A stretch of DNA of 64,000 nt from Sphagnum compactum (Eukaryota > Bryophyta > Sphagnopsida > Sphagnales), in the NCBI GenBank assembly GCA_965153455.1, contig OZ234497.1:10602001-10666000 (forward strand). The letters are read 5' to 3'. This document shows, one piece after another, positions 12,100-24,767 of the stretch. The notes beneath the pieces are model-generated. The model searched no databases. It had not been told where the DNA came from and worked only from the letters and a program-made list of their open reading frames with translations. Within the stretch, counting starts at the first letter, position 1. Each line of letters begins with the position of its first letter. The position numbers were made by a program, and so were the translations under genes.

Positions 12100-15000
12100 A
12101 TGTCGTTGAGTTCAGCAACAACAATAACAGTAGCAGCAGCTGCAAGTCCAACACATGAGGTTAGACCTGCAGCGGCTGCACTAGATACTGCAGATCACGC
12201 TGCACACACCGGCAGCTCCTCCTGCTGCAGCATGACTGACCAAGCTGCTGCAGCTGGGAAGTCTAAGAAGAAGGACCTGGTGTGTGTCACAGGTGCTACT
12301 GGCTTTGTGGCATCCTGGCTTATCAAGTGCTTGCTGGCTGATGGCTATACTGTCCGCGGAACTGTTCGTGATCCTGGTAACTGCAAAGCAGCTGCTGATT
12401 GATGCATGCAGTGCACGTATTAAACCTCCTGGCATGCGGGAAAGATCCCTCACAAAGATTGATCATAGATAAGTTCATGCTTTGTTGTTGGATTGAATCT
12501 AGATGATAAGCTTTGAGTAAACTAGAACTTACGGCCTACAGGCGGAACTTATTTTGGGTTAGAGCATCCCAGCGGTGCTCAGGAGGTCACCCTGCACGTT
12601 AAAATTGGATGAAGAAAGGTCAAAACATACCGGGTTTGGCTAGCCGCATTTTTGCACAGTTTGCTGAGTTTGCTCAGGCAGTTACCTGCGAGAGAAGAGT
12701 GTAATAAATATGATGTGACTGCCTCCTCCCTGTTTCTGATTGACTAATCATAATGATTGGTCCAAGTGGGTTGCGATTAATAGTCTTCCACCTATTTGCA
12801 GTCTTAGTTTTAGTTTTATGGATGAGGTTGAAAAAACTGAATAACTAAACTTGGATGTGAAAAATATTTTTGCAGGGTCACATACTGAGCGCCGCTGGGA
12901 TACTCTTTACGTTGTTGTAATATTGCATGATGAACTGTTATTGTGTGTTATAGGAAATGAGCAAAAGACGGCCCATTTGTGGGCTCTGCCAGGAGCGAAA
13001 GAGAGGTTGGAGCTGGTCAAGGCGGACTTACTGACCGCAGGCAGCTATGATGAGGCGGTCAGCGGCTGTGACGGCGTGTTCCATACTGCCACTGCCGTAG
13101 TCCTCATCGAATCCGACCCGCAGAGTGAGATGATCGACCCCGCGGTATTCGGCACTCTGAACGTGCTCCGATCCTGCAAGAAATCGCGTTCCGTCAAACG
13201 CGTCGTCATGACATCGTCGTCTGCTGCTGTCCGTTTCAACAGCATCTTCCCATCCGCTACCATCCCCTTGGACGAAACTGTTTGGAGCAGCGTGCCCTTG
13301 TGCACCCAATATAAGTTAAGAATCAAGATAGATTAATATCTCTTCTGCATGTGGTTGTTTTATGTCTAAATCACACTAGTCTAGTAGAAGACTGCTGCTT
13401 ATCAATATGCATGCACGCATGAGAGCTCTTTACATAAAAAAGAGATATGATCTTCTTGCACGTGTACCCATGACCTCATGGGGGCTTTTCTGCATGCTTG
13501 CGTCTTCGTGTGGCTTTCCTCAGATATGGTACGCTGTGGCGAAGACACTGGCGGAGAAGGAAGCGTGGCAGTTTGCATCAGACAATCAGCTTGATCTCAT
13601 TGTAGTTCTTCCCAGCTTTGTTGTTGGACCCTCACTCCCAGCTGACAATTCTAAGACTGTCAACGATGTCCTCCATCTCCTCAAAGGTAAAAGCTAGCTA
13701 GTACTTATATTATGCATACGTGCATGATGATCTGATGATCAGTCCCGATCTAGCTGCATGGATCAGCAGCTACAAATTTTTGTTTCCTGCACCAAAATTA
13801 CTGATTAATTGCTGCTGAACATCAAGGCAACCACCAGCTCTTGCTCCAAACATTAGAGTAACACATGAATACTACATGTCAAATGCAATCCTTGGAAAAA
13901 TACTTCAACCTTCACCCAGTAGACATGCATGTATCGAGGTAGCTAAACCGATGATCATCAGATGAGTGCAGGAGATGGGAGCTTGATTGGGATGCTGGGA
14001 AGAATGGGATATGTGCACATCGACGATGTGGCTCGGGCCCACCTTCTTGTGTACCAGGAACCATCAGCCAGAGGCCGATACCTTTGTTCTGCTACAGAAT
14101 TGGAGCCGGAACAACTTTGCCGTTTAGTGGCGGCACGATATCCTCATCTCCCCATTCCTACCAGGTACAGATGATGATGCCAACAGCAGAGGTTACTTCC
14201 ATTTTTTCCCCAAATAATGTGCCAAAAAAATATAGATGCAACTTAATGAGAAAAATATAATTTATAATTCACTTCAATGTAAATAGCCTGGTGCCAAGAA
14301 TTATCCAGATTTTGAGAATATATTTGAAATATTCTTACAATATTCTCATTTTTAATAGAATTTTTTAAATATTTTATTATTTCATAGCATTAAAAAAAAA
14401 CCCAAGTGATGATGATGATCACAGGATTCAACACAAATGTCTTCAATGCAACAGACATTGCTGGTCATCTGAAACATAATTTAACTAAGATCACATTGTG
14501 CTAGATCCTGATATAATATTGTCGATCCTCATCATCATCTCCTAGTGCAAGATAATGGAATTTGACCAAAAATTGTTAAGATCCATAAAATCCAAGACTA
14601 TTCATCAATTATTCATCCAACCCTGAACCCTAAATTGTTGACCCATCATCCATTGATCATCGTTATCCCTTCATTTCATGGACATGATTTTCAAATTTTT
14701 AATTTGGATTTTCATCCCACTTAGGGCTCAAGACTCATATAGCTTTATTTACTACAGCTAGCTCTTGGATCTTGAACTTGCAACAAATTACACTCTAGAT
14801 CAGTATTGTGCAACACCAGAGTTACTATGCGAGAGCAAGACTTTTCGAGAAATTTGTGCAGATGGCACCCAAGTCAAGGTTTGCAAGCAACTCCCAGACA
14901 TGATTGGAAATTGACCACCATCTTCACCAAGTTTGTTGGTTTTGTTTTTTTTTTTTTTTTGCAATTGGGTCCATGATCTTCACATGGCAAATGCTTGTAT

Positions 15001-15364
15001 AAAGTTTTGATTCCAGACACAATTGAGGATGAAGCCAAGGATCGAGGGTGAAATTAGGAACCAGACTCAGGACCACTTTAGGGACTCTAATCTGGCAACT
15101 GCACTTATAACCTGATTATCATCAGGAACCAGCTGCATCTGCAACACATTGAGTGAGGGAGTGGGTGAGTGAGTTTGCTCTTCACAAATTTTCACATGAT
15201 ATTCTTCTTTGTGAAATTCTTTTGGCAGATTGGAGAATGTACCACCAGTGCCATACTACACTCTCAATTCAAGCAAGCTGGAAAAGCTGGGATTGAAGTT
15301 CAAACCAGTTGAGACCATGTTTGATGACTGCATTGCATGGTTCCGCAACAAACACATGCTCTGA
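12100..15364 (+). CDS. TKPR1-like: Tetraketide alpha-pyrone reductase-like (DFR/CCR superfamily), five exons
   Basis: Exons: 12100-12376, 12954-13315, 13524-13686, 13972-14164, 15229-15364; product 376 residues. NAD(P)H-dependent short-chain reductase of the dihydroflavonol / cinnamoyl-CoA reductase group. Visible motifs are the Rossmann VTGATGF at about 63-69, [20 protein letters not shown], the catalytic Ser run near 180-182 with Y216 and K220 in [18 protein letters not shown], and the C-terminal FDDCIA. KTAHLW plus FDDCIA resemble TKPR1/DRL1, which reduces tetraketide pyrones for sporopollenin, more than CCR or DFR. An Ala-rich extension of about 58 residues precedes the fold. The donor after exon 2 reads AAG|TTAAGA, not GT; the nearest GT shifts frame. 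It is either a damaged allele or unusual splicing. Confidence 0.8.
12559..12909. mobile_element. MITE, GAGCATCYC-ended family, in intron 1 of the reductase
   Basis: About 350 bp with terminal inverted repeats: left TTAGAGCATCCCAGCGG and right, reversed, AAAGAGTATCCCAGCGG. The inner arms are CACCCTGCA and TGCAGGGTCA. It resembles the element at 56702-57056 along its right half (TTGGTCCAAGTGGGTTGC, ACCTA.TTG.AGTC). No transposase is encoded, so it is non-autonomous. Confidence 0.75.
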
Positions 15365-15487
15365 TATGATGATGATGAACTCATCAGCAAAAAACATTGT
15401 AACTAGTAGTAAAGTATGGCTTCATGATTTTCAGATCATTTTTATTTGTTGATCATTGATCTGAATCAAGAATCTGTTGAGATCATT

Positions 15488-15756
15488 TAGAGCACCTCCA
15501 CCTATGGTAGCCTATCTGAAATGCAATATTTATATGCTGTATACACCAGTTTTAGACAATAAATGTCATTTGGGTCAATAGATTATCTACATAGGAAACA
15601 ATTCTCTTATTACATTTTAAATTGGCCAAGATGCTTGAATTTGAATAGTCTCTCACCTTACACTATCTGATTTTCATTTTTATGGGTGAGGATTGAGAAA
15701 CAATTGTGTGGACCAAGTTGGATGCATGTGATAAACACCCGGGGTGGCAACTCCTG
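15488..15756. mobile_element. Diverged MITE of the same family, downstream of the reductase
   Basis: Left end TAGAGCACCTCCACC and right end, reversed, AGGAGTTGCCACCCC give a weak inverted-repeat pair. The interior shares TTTTTATGGGTGAGG with the family. It lies about 120 bp past the reductase stop codon, so it may contribute to the 3' region. Confidence 0.45.
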
Positions 15757-15832
15757 TATAATAAGCAGGGTTTTGCGGCATAAGAAGGCTAGTTAGACAA
15801 ATCATTATAAATTATTATAAGCTTATAATACC

Positions 15833-18800
15833 TCATAATAAGATTCTAATGATTTGAAGTTGGTGTTGGATTTTATAATCAAAATGCATACCTTGATTAA
15901 AATTGTGCAAGCCGAGTTGCTTGTCTCCCACTTCTAGTGACAAGTGGAATATGTGAGCTAGTGTTGGCAACATGGACTTCGATTCCAGCAAAGGTGTAGT
16001 TGTTGGACATGCTTGTGGTGAAGCTAATGCAGATGTATTTGTGCTCCTTTTGTTGTCATTGTGTCTTCGCTTTTGCTCATTCTTCACATAGTTGTCCAAA
16101 GCTTTCTTGTCCTCTTGTGCCAACAAAAATTCTTGTGTTTTTACATCTCTTGTTAAAGCAATCAAGCATATTACATGATTCAAATTGACAAGATTAGCTT
16201 CATGACCACCATAACCACCATATGAATAATGAAAACTTTCAATTTGTTTGTAATACTTTGGTAAAATTTTGATACCTTCCTCATTCAACTGAACAAGCCT
16301 CACATAATCGATATGCCCACCTTTATCAAGACGTTTTATAATTTTTTGTACACATCCTAAATACCAAATCAGCTTCTTACCTTCTTCCATGATGATACCA
16401 ACATCATAAAAAAGACCCATTTCTCTTCATGGACTTCTTATGTAAAAAAACCTTTTACACATGTTCTATATTGCACCCACCTCAACATGTCCAATGGTGA
16501 CTTAGATGGTGGATGGGCATTTAGCTCAGTTATGAGCTTCATTTTGAAAACTGACCCCTTTCCTAGGACATCAACGATTAGTAATACCTTAGTAACTTCT
16601 GGAATTTCTACAACATTAAAAGATTCTGAAAGACATCCCTCAACTTCATCTTGTTGTTCAATGTCCGAAACAGAAGTTTTTATTAACACGTCAACTTCAT
16701 TAACAAAAGTTTCATCATCTCTTGAATAAGACTCATGACCTACACAATTTTACAAGCACATCATTTGCAACCACATTAACATCTTCATTAACTTCCAAAA
16801 AACAACAATCTACGATGTCTAATGAATTTGTAAATGATGAACTACAAGGATTTTCCCACTTACCATGAGATAAAAGAACTTCTTTCATCTCAACATCTAA
16901 GGCCCGATTTTGAGCCTCTTTAAAACCAACCAACCAAGCTTGTTTTAAAGCTTTATTTGAAATTGAATCATAATCAGAAGATTAGTAGAACAACAAGTTG
17001 CATTACCTTCCCACCAAAAAAAATTCGTCATCTTGATTCCACAAACAATGGACCATCTTCTTCAAACTTTATTTGTTAAGTTCACCCTATTGTTAAGTTC
17101 ATTCAATTGCCTCCCCAATACAAAAATTGTGTTTGTTTTCACATGTTGTCCAAGAAGAGAAAAAAATTCTTCACAACAATTTGAACCAACTTTATGTAAA
17201 GCAATAGGCAAGTTAAGAAATAAATCTCGATCATCATAATATGTAAAATTGTCGAATGACAAGAAATCAAATAATCAATAATAGATTATTTAGTCAATCA
17301 ATTATTTTGCAAGTTGTGTCCATGTTGAACATTACGAATATATTCAATTCCAAAACAAATCATATACACCACAAACGATGACAATTCCACTCGTTCTAAT
17401 AGAGTTCGCTGACCATTAAAAATTTCCCAAAATGCCCAATAACTTGAAGATGTAAAATTGTACCTTTGGCATGCTCCTAAAATTGCATTCCTTCATAAAC
17501 AATGCTTTCATCAATTGCTTCAAGACATTTTCTTACCTTAGGAAAAACAATTCATTGTACGACTGGAAAATTTTGCTTATCCTTGACATTGGTGTCTTTA
17601 TTCTAACAATCCATGTTGGTCTTTGTTAAAGTTTTCAAAAACCAACAACAAATGATTTTTGTTTGTCATATGTTTACCCCAAAACATAATTCTTGTTGCT
17701 GAAAGTAAAGGATTTCAGAGTTTATTACCCACATACAAAGGGTCTTACATCATTATTATTGGGGCGTTGTCCACCATCTTTGTACACATTAAGAAACCTT
17801 GAACTTTTAAGACATAAGTCCCCTTGGAAATGTTATCCAACATCAACTTCTATCACTCTTTATCCCCATCTGAAGCATGACCTCGCAAAGGGCCTATATC
17901 TTCTTCTAAATATTTTTTGTGCAGCTTCCATATTAATTCCCACTGGCTTTTAACCTGCAAGTGACCAAATTGGTTGCAAGTATCAACAAGCAATACACTA
18001 ATTTTGGCAACCCTACCACAAGAGGGTTAGCAACCAATACATGGCACATTGTTCCAACTTGTAAAATTTCAAAATCATTTTTGATACTTGTCCATGTGGT
18101 TGATGATGGACTGATATCAAATTTGCATTGATGAGTTGGATGTTGAGGCAAAATCTAGAATCCACAAAACCCATCAATTGTATCCAACCTTTTATTCCAT
18201 GTGGCAAGTTCAATGCATTTCATCTCATCGTTTCCACATTCAAAAGGTATTGGCACTAAAAATCCCAATTTTTCTTTACATTTTTTCAAAACTGAGCACA
18301 TGTGACAAAACATAGATTCATTGATACCTATAGAATATACAAAACCTTCCTTATGAAAATTAGACCTAGTTGTGTTTAAAGTTGGTCCTACCAAATTTTT
18401 GCTAATGAAGTTGTGTGTTGATGAGCTTCCAAAATTTTGCAAAACTTCAAACAATTTAATTACTTGCATGATACCGCTTCCAATTTCCCTTACCACCAAT
18501 TCTATGGACAGATACAATATTAAAAACAATAGCCATAAGTAAATTTAATAGTATAGGACGTTCTTCAAAAGCTCTTACATTATAAACTTTGAGCCATTAA
18601 CTCTCCTAAACAATTCAACAATCTCTAGAATAGATCCTTCAACTAAAACAAATTAGAGTTTTATTGAAAAGTAATTTCTTGATTGTATTACTCTTGTCAA
18701 TGTAGAGTTTAAAAACACTTGGTCATTTGTTGCATGGCATCTACTTTCCTACTCTTTACAAGATTCGATAAGCTCACTTCTTTGAAGCACGTCCCACCTA

Positions 18801-20372
18801 CTACCTTGTTCACATTTTTGCTCACCTTTTGGCACTATCATGTTATTCAACCAACTTGCCTGTTTTTGAAAATCTAAAAAACTAAGAATCAAATAACATT
18901 TGTTACAAAGCAATGTCAAACATTCAAAGTGAGGAAATGTCCCTTCAATTTGAATTATTTCATTTGTTAAACCTAATATAGTATGTCTATAATTACGTTT
19001 AGCATACCATCCTTTACCAATCATGTGATCGTTCAACAAAGAACAAACATCAATCAAATCATCTCCTATGTTAATGAAATAGTTATGGAATCCATGACAA
19101 ATGTGTTGTTGACAATATGAAACCAAATCATTATGAAGAATATCAACAATTTTGGATATGCATGAAGGAGGATACTCAACTGTACCTACAAGAACCCCTT
19201 TCGTAAAAAAGTCTTCAAGTTGGTTGCCAATAGTTCCAATTGATGCCTTGTTCTTCTTAGCCAAAACATGTGTTGCACCTTTCACATGTTGTCCAATAAT
19301 GTCCACCACCCCAAAAGTGCCATTGAAACTACAAAATGTGCACTTCCAAAACTTTTTGTTTACCATCTCTGCACCTAACACAAGTTTCAAAACCAAAGTA
19401 TGATAACATGATGTGAGATGCAACAAAAGAAAAAGAAAACACATGAAAAACAAACTTTTTGTTCATGGAAAATATCATTTACCTTTTGCAACATATTTGA
19501 GCACCCAATCTTCTTTTCGCTTCATGGTTGCCTTTGCTTTCTCTTGGTCTTCTCAAACCTCCTTTACTACACTAATTTCCTTTGTTTTGGTACAACTTTA
19601 AATTCTTTTCATGAACACTATCAAGTCCATTAGCTTTAGGGGACAAGTGAGTTTTCCAATTGAAGAGGTTAAATGATGGATTGATACTTCTCTCTACCCC
19701 ACATGTACACAATACATCACCCACTTCCCCATGGTTTTTTTCTTATGATTATTTGTGGATTACTGGACCTCGCCTTGCAAATCCCCAAAATGAATCCTCC
19801 TCACATTCTTTCCAATCTTTCATCAATTATGATGGCATTACCTTGTCACAACGAAACTTCAAGATATGAAATTCCAAATCATCTTGAATTTCTTCAACTT
19901 CTAGAACATCATGCTCTGGAAATTCAAGTTTCACCTTTTTCAATCCATCATTTTTAAAGCCTCCATGAGAAGACATATCCTCGAGACCATGACCTTGCTA
20001 ATGGAGTTCTAGACATGAAAGTCTTGAAATCAAATCAATGTGAGGAGCAATAGTACTTGTTATTTGAGAGCACATAGTGGGAACAACAATAAAAGATGGT
20101 TTTTTATGGAAGTTTTAATGATGCAAGCAGCAAGAACAGATTTTTTCAATCTCTTGTAAGCCTAAGTAACTTTGGCAGCCACAATACTTCCCATCATGTT
20201 TCTTTCGGCATGGTCCAAAATCTGGAATATCATTTTCTGGTCTAACATGGACGTGTTTGTGGCAATCACAACATCCACACAAAAGTGGATCATTCAATGA
20301 TGGTTCAAGGTTTTGACAGCTACAATCATAACCCATAACCACATTTTTGCACTTGCCCCACTCCATTTGCAA
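15833..20372 (-). pseudogene. Large decayed Cys-rich element of unknown family
   Basis: A string of minus-strand coding blocks broken by stops and frameshifts, read from 20372 leftwards. The first block is a Cys cluster (YDCSCQ, LLCGCCDCHKH, YCGCQS, CSCC). The second has a zinc-finger-like FWKCTFC with a downstream QHVKG, and CQQHICHGFHNYF. The third has FECGNDEMKCIEL and DTIDGFCGF. The fourth has VGSNCCEEFFSLLGQHVK. The last is a 195-codon frame (15833-16420) with KLIWYLGCVQKIIKRLDKGG. Together they would make a protein of well over 1000 residues. Size, Cys clusters and decay suggest a DNA-transposon-related protein, and a KDZ-type or hAT-like transposase is a guess I cannot support. No terminal repeats were found. 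Confidence 0.5.
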
Positions 20373-20399
20373 AAATCAACAAATGCCACCCTAATGAGC

Positions 20400-21130
20400 C
20401 TCCAACACCTTGTTGAAATGGGTCTAAAATCAATTACAGCAAGTCAAAATACATTCACCACCTCCTAACAACATGTCATTTTGAAAGTCACATCCTAAAA
20501 CCATAAACTAACAACTTAATTTATATCACAATAATGTTGAGTATTAAAAAGTGCAACCATGGTGTGGGCTGATTTATTTTGCAAAACACAAAAATATGTG
20601 GCATAGAAAAAAAAAACACACAAAAAATATAGCTTGGAGAAAAAGATAAAACAACAAAACAACAAAAATGACACATTAGAATACGTATTAGATGACAAAA
20701 AACCTGATAAGACAAAATCAAATAAAAAAAAGAAGTTACACCAACATAACAAGGAAAGAGACATGAAAAAAACAAACCACAATTTGTATGGATGAGGACA
20801 TAATTAGTGTTAGATGGTTATGCAAGCTTTAAAGGTTTAAAACCACATCCAGATCTAATTTAATACTCAAGCCCGAAACACCTCCTTCTTTAGCTCAACT
20901 TCATACTCCAAATATTCATTACCAATAGTAGCAAATGTTGACCCTTAATTAGCCTTAAGTGAGAAACTTGAATCCCCAAACACCTAAGTCCAAAATCCCA
21001 GCATGTTGTTTCTTGAACTACATGCCATAATCAAAACTGCATCTAAATTACATGATTTTTCCTTAAAAACAAGTCTACCACTTGAGGTTAACCATTATAT
21101 AACACTGATTTTGGGTACACATTTAACATT
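20400..21130. other. AT-rich intergenic DNA
   Basis: A-rich on the plus strand. Long minus-strand open frames here are low-complexity Phe/Leu/Cys translations of poly-A, with no gene signal. Confidence 0.6.
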
Positions 21131-21490
21131 GGTTTTGGTAAGCATATATGCAATATAAAAGAATAGAAGAAAAAACAACCAATAAATAAAAGAAAAAACT
21201 CCCAAAAGATAAGGGGGCCGTGCTTCTTGCCCTAAATTCAAATGCATGTACACAATAGATGAATTTTTTTTAAAAACAACCAACAAATAAAAGGAAAAGA
21301 TCCCAAAAAATAAAGGGGCCATGCTTTTGCCCCAAACCCAAAAACATGTACACAATATAATATAAAAAAATCAGCTGACAAATAAAAGCAGGGAATGAAA
21401 CAAACCATGCCACATGTATATAAAATGTCAGAACACCCAAAAGATAAGGGGTATAAAGAAGAAAAAAATAGCAAAAGAAAAGGTTAGAGA
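21130..21490. repeat. Imperfect tandem repeats, about 110 bp unit
   Basis: At least three diverged units carry AACAACCAA.AAATAAAAG, CCCAAAA.ATAA.GGGG, GCCATGCTTTTGCCC and ATGTACACAATA. Weaker similarity continues to about 21760. The overlapping minus-strand open frames are translations of the repeat. Confidence 0.65.
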
Positions 21491-24179
21491 GTGAAATGCA
21501 TATTAAATGTCCTAAGGAGGTTTGGTAAATATGTTTATTGCCCCAAGCCAGTAGCCTCGCACACAACTTGTTGTGCTTCTTGCCCCAAACCTAAAAGCAA
21601 AACAAATATAAGAAGAAAAAAACCAACCAACAAAACAAAATAAGGAATCAAATTTGGATAACAAATGTACATATTCTTTGTTCAAAAACACTCAAAAGAC
21701 AAGAGGTATCAGGAAAAAAAAAACAACAAAAGAAAAAAGGTTTGAAAATGAAATGTATGGGGTCAAAGCATGGTTGGGGTACCCAAAAGGATTGTCTCAT
21801 TTTATACTCACTGGACCCCCTCACTTAAACATGTTATTGAAACCTAATGACACATTCATATTAAAAGTTTGATTTTATTCATAGATAGATACATTATAAA
21901 GGTACAATTCTATGCATAGAATGTCAAGATTAAACAAGTTTAAGGATTCTTACCAAGTCTTCGAAAAAAATCCAAGACTTTTTGTTTCATGAAAAAAAAA
22001 TTCAAGGACTCATAAGGAATGTCTAAACAACTTTTTTTGGCCCAAGATTTTTATCACAAACACCTTATGTGTTAATGTGTATAAAATGCATGAATATGAC
22101 AAGAACCAAATGCCCTATTACAATGTAAAAAGTTTCAAAAAGTCAAATTTTGGGGAATTTTGGGCCATTGATAGAACATGGCCCACATTGGATAAATTTT
22201 ATTATTCTCTTTTCATAAGTGAAAATCGTAGATACTTTATAGGCTTATATAAGATTTGGAACAAAATTATTTCATTTCACATGAAAAAAAGGGTAAAATG
22301 TAAGATGGGTCATGGGAATAGTGAAAAAAAAGGTGAATTTGGGAGTCCGTGGAATGGATTCCCAAGACTTAAAGGGGGTACCCCAATCACACTTGGACCA
22401 TATGTACTAGCTCTTCCCCACAAGTTGTTCAAGTGTTTGTTGCCCAAGCCAAAGACCTTGTGCACACTCTTACTTCTACTTCTTTCCCCAAACTCGCCTC
22501 CTTACAAATCAACCTTGAGCATGTTCCCTAAACAAACCAATAATCCAAAACCTTATAAAAGTAAATGTTGCATAATCAAAAAAAAATTCAACTATAGTTT
22601 TCAAAAATTATGCACATCAAAGGTGTCACATATTTGTTAAACTAGTCAAAACCAACCAAGATTTGAGTTGAATTGCAAATCAAAGGTTTCATATGAGTGT
22701 CATATGTTATCAGAGTGGTGAGTGTGGAAGAGAACTTGGACTTCCCACGTAGGCTATCTCTTCACCTTCACTTACTTAGGGTTTACATAACTTTAGGGTT
22801 TTACACCTTCACTGATAATCTACACCCTCACTTATTTAGGTCCTAGTGTTCCCTATCTTTATTATAAAATATTTATTATAAAAATTTCAATATATGATAA
22901 GTTCTAAGAACTCATAAAAAAATTGGGCCTTCAAGAAGTGGACCCATGTTTAAGAAAAAACTTTTATTATAAGTTTTTTAAATCACTTTTGAATATTTCA
23001 AAAATTATTGTAGAAAAAAACTGTGCCATTGGATTCTATTCATTTTTTTCTTTCTAAAGGTGTTATTAAAAACAACATCATAAAAAAATTTAAAGTTTCA
23101 TAAGCATTAAAAATTATAATACACTCGGAAAGATTCCCACCCCAAGGATAAACATTGGTAGAGACCCAAATAAAGGGGTAAAGGTGGAGCTATTCTTAGA
23201 CAAGTGCATGTTGTGCAGGATGTTGAAGCCCAAAAATTTGTACTTGAATTGGATTATTAAAATTGGTGACATGAGTGAACAACATTGAATATGATTGAAA
23301 ATAGAAAAGAATTGTGAAAAAGGGCCAACAACAATATTATGAAATTTTTGAAAGATACTTGAAAAAAACACCCACTGCCACACCTGGATGCAAAATCATC
23401 ATGCACCTAATTTCAAATTGCCATTTTAATGTAATGTATACCTAAATAAACACCACGTATTACAGATTGTAATGGATGAAACCACAAAGTTTATATCTCG
23501 CATGTATCATGAGCCATAGTTTTTTGTGTGAGAAAAATCACATTGTTTTGTAATGATAAAAACACATTTACTTTGTGAAGCATGTGGATTCATGTTTATA
23601 ATTTGTTAAATGTAATTTACATGGCAAATCATGGTTGAAAGAGCATTAAAAAAGTCTTTAAGCAATGCATTCTTAAGTTAATTTTTCTTATTCTATGAAA
23701 AAAATGGTTCGAAAACAAATGTTATTTCAATTTTAAATACAATTTTTTAATGTTGCGTTAATATTGAACATCCAAAAAGGGATTTAACAATAAATGGCAA
23801 CTAATTTCTAATCTTTTCACGTGTGAATGTGGACACGGGTTGGACACATCTAGCACGCACTTAACTCGTTGCCTGTTTGGAGGTCAGTAAATAGCCACAC
23901 ATGATGCCATCTAAGACGTCGTGTATGCCTTCGTTCGAAGGAGTGAGCACGTTGTATGGAAAGAACGATGGTACGCCCTTACGTCAAGAGTTTCATTGCG
24001 AGCGGATCTCTACATGACCTGAAAAGACTAGGTCTTTGTTGTCGATGTGGTGGTTACTAATTCGACACAGGAGAAAGTGGCTTCGAATGTCATTAGTTGA
24101 CTAACAAGTGCAGCTACGAAACTTAACGCCATTGCTAAAATTTGTAAATATAGGGTTTCATGAAAGACACCTTTTTATT

Positions 24180-24480
24180 CTGATGGGCATGGAAGTGCAT
24201 GGTGCACCCGGGCATGATCCGGATCATTTCATGAGGGAGTATGCTCGTCTTTTCCACGATAGATGATCAAGAGGTCATTTATCCTTGTCTTTTTGGATTT
24301 AATTTTTCAGGCAACGTGTTAGTATTGCTTTTCTTCGTGCTTTAACCTCTATGATAGAAAGGAAAATTGCGTTGACCTGGACCTCTCATTACTATTAAAT
24401 CTCACCATTTGCATGTAGGCAACATTAGAAGGGCCGTGAGTGAAATTCCTACCACAAGAGGGACTAGATCTCTCCCTTTT
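24180..24480 (+). pseudogene. Short decayed coding fragment
   Basis: One plus frame reads GHDPDHFMREYARLFHDR, a TGA, RGHLSLSFWI, a TAA, FFRQRVSIAFLRALTSMIER, then more stops. The composition is protein-like between stops and the stops fit CGA and CAG/CAA decay. I do not recognise the family with confidence. It is probably the remnant of a mobile-element protein. Confidence 0.4.
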
Positions 24481-24737
24481 TTTGGTTCCTATGGGCTATT
24501 CATCTTTTGGCTTTTCTTTAGCCTTCCCTTTTTGTCTCCCCTACGATGATTCCGGCCATCGATCTTTTATTGGATTTTTGTGGAACATTCCTATACCATA
24601 TCTTAATAATCAAACATTGTTTAAATGGTTGCCAAACCAAAATTTGCATTGAAATGTGGTGATTATTTCACACCTTTTTTCAAAATTTGATGATTTTTTC
24701 TTACAAACATTTGCCACTATTGTGAAATCAAAAATTG

Positions 24738-24767
24738 GGGGGGGGGGGGGGGGGGGGCAAAGGGGGG
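24738..24767. repeat. Poly-G tract
   Basis: A G run of more than 20 bases, then CAAA and six more G. It is a simple repeat. Its length is unreliable in most sequencing data. Confidence 0.9.

Noticed and set aside
12100-15364. Dihydroflavonol reductase or cinnamoyl-CoA reductase proper
   Set aside because: The Rossmann and YxxxK motifs are shared, but KTAHLW and FDDCIA wording is closer to TKPR1/DRL1. The choice rests on memory of the families, not an alignment.
20516-21566. Several minus-strand frames rich in Phe, Cys and Leu resembling membrane proteins
   Set aside because: Translations of A-rich tandem repeats, overlapping in all frames; no conserved pattern.
22077-22640. 187-codon plus-strand open frame
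   Set aside because: Low-complexity Lys/Asn/Leu/Pro composition, no motif, no splice or start context; probably chance in AT-rich DNA.
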